Source: an uncultured Limnohabitans sp.
GTDB lineage: Bacteria > Pseudomonadota > Gammaproteobacteria > Burkholderiales > Burkholderiaceae_C
Direction of reading: 5' to 3'
Length of the DNA: 5,766 bases
NCBI RefSeq assembly: GCF_937889215.1
Contig: NZ_CALBEX010000571.1
Coordinates: 1-5,766, forward strand
Part shown: positions 5,039-5,766 of the stretch, piece after piece
How the letters are laid out: every line of letters starts with the position of its first letter
Numbering within the stretch: position 1 is the first letter of the stretch
Notes under the pieces: model-generated
What the model was told of the DNA's origin: nothing
Databases searched by the model: none
What the model saw: only the letters and a program-made list of their open reading frames with translations
Made by a program: the position numbers and the translations under genes

Positions 5039-5766
5039 CTGTGGGCTTGTTTTCGGACGCTTCTTGAACAAGCGCTTGTATTGATATAGGTTTGGCTGGC
5101 CAGTGCTTGCCCATGAGTTGAAGGCCCTCTGGTGTTTGTGTCTTGCCCCGAATCACATTGAGCCACTCGCTGCAAAATCGACCTTGACACGCGCCCATCG
5201 CGAAACGACCCAGTAAGCGTATTTCGCGGTTGGTGGCGTCCGGCCCCAACGCTCCAAGGTCGCGCAAAGTCTTGTGCTCGCATCGGCAAATGACCGTGTC
5301 AGGGGACAAGGCGTTCAGGGTGGCCGCTTCGTCTACCTGGTAGATTTCACGCAACAGTTTTTGCGCTTTTTCTTCCTTTTTGATCGCCTGACGCAAGCCG
5401 TCTTCTTGTGCCTTGATTTGGCTTGAATGCGCACCATGCGCGCTGAGTTGCTGGATGATGTCCAAGGCGACCAGCTCACCATGCATGGCTGCTGCGCGGG
5501 CACCGAGCGCCAACGAGCAGTCACCCGCAACACGCCATAGCGGCTGGCCATCGGGTCGCATGCCATAGTTGTTGGGTTGGATGCCGTCGTGCAATGCTAC
5601 GTAGTCAGTGGCGAGGCGAAAGGTCTTTCCTTGCCGCTCCAGAGTAACTTGCAAGCCAGACTCACCCGTCATCCCGATGCGCGTCACCTCGTGACCTTGG
5701 TAGATGGGCACACCCGCCTTGAGCAAGGTTGCCAAATAACCTGCTCCCTCCTGCCAATAGCGCCAA
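5034..5766 (-). CDS. FAD/NAD(P)-type oxidoreductase with C-terminal BFD-like [2Fe-2S] domain, N-terminus missing
   Basis: The frame is open from the right edge (WRYWQEGAGYLATLLKAG...) to TGA 5034-5036, so the TTG at 5735 is internal. About 243 C-terminal residues are visible. The first part is the end of a pyridine-nucleotide-disulfide-oxidoreductase-like flavin fold: GVPIYQGHEVTRI, DYVALHDGIQPN and the FAD-contacting VAGDCSLALGARAAAMHG. A charged linker, LRQAIKKEEKAQKLLREIYQ, follows. The C-terminal domain has VICRCEHKTLRDL, then MGACQGRFC 30 residues on: four cysteines in C-x-C and C-x4-C spacing, the BFD-like [2Fe-2S] ligand set. This architecture is that of the alpha/large subunits of opine oxidases, HcnB of hydrogen cyanide synthase and D-hydroxyproline dehydrogenases, which oxidise amines or imino acids with a partner flavoprotein subunit. 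The substrate cannot be assigned, as partner genes would lie to the right or be absent. Confidence 0.85.
   Translation of the reverse strand, partial: WRYWQEGAGYLATLLKAGVPIYQGHEVTRIGMTGESGLQVTLERQGKTFRLATDYVALHDGIQPNNYGMRPDGQPLWRVAGDCSLALGARAAAMHGELVALDIIQQLSAHGAHSSQIKAQEDGLRQAIKKEEKAQKLLREIYQVDEAATLNALSPDTVICRCEHKTLRDLGALGPDATNREIRLLGRFAMGACQGRFCSEWLNVIRGKTQTPEGLQLMGKHWPAKPISIQALVQEASENKPTV

Noticed and set aside
1..5766. Mobile elements, CRISPR arrays, tRNA or rRNA genes, defence or phage genes
   Set aside because: No transposase or integrase motifs, repeat-spacer arrays, terminal repeats or RNA-gene patterns were seen. Nearly all of the window is accounted for by six ordinary protein genes.

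Overview
The window is chromosomal DNA from a proteobacterium. It is GC-rich, with densely packed genes, and its proteins (a TRAP transporter, acetoacetyl-CoA synthetase, a PduO-type adenosyltransferase, an LDHD-like oxidase) look most like those of Betaproteobacteria, probably Comamonadaceae. That placement is an inference from protein character and base composition, not from a search. I see no RNA genes, insertion sequences, CRISPR arrays, prophage genes or abrupt change in composition. It reads as ordinary catabolic and cofactor chromosome.

Layout, left to right. (1) 1-233, plus strand: C-terminal end of a TRAP transporter large membrane subunit (DctM). (2) A 78-bp convergent gap. (3) 312-2408, minus strand: acetoacetyl-CoA synthetase (AacS), carrying a glycine-rich insertion just before the conserved WRHGDW segment. 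(4) 2409-2492: an 84-bp leader rich in nested inverted repeats. (5) 2493-3443, minus strand: a two-gene unit, with a PduO-type ATP:cob(I)alamin adenosyltransferase first and a small exported protein of unknown function 6 bp behind it. (6) 3444-3584: a 141-bp divergent promoter region. (7) 3585-5012, plus strand: an FAD-dependent 2-hydroxyacid (D-lactate-type) dehydrogenase. (8) A 21-bp convergent gap. (9) 5034-5766, minus strand: the C-terminal part of a flavin oxidoreductase ending in a BFD-like [2Fe-2S] domain, of the opine oxidase/HcnB/hydroxyproline dehydrogenase alpha-subunit type, cut by the window edge.

How the genes may work together: most handle small organic acids or amines. TRAP transporters import carboxylates. 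AacS feeds acetoacetate into acetoacetyl-CoA. The FAD oxidase turns a 2-hydroxyacid into a 2-oxoacid. The adenosyltransferase supplies coenzyme B12 to mutases or lyases. The gene orientations show separate transcription units, so a single shared pathway is not demonstrated.

No clearly new system is visible. The points most worth a second look are the repeat-rich aacS leader, the insertion in AacS and the unknown exported protein coupled to the adenosyltransferase.
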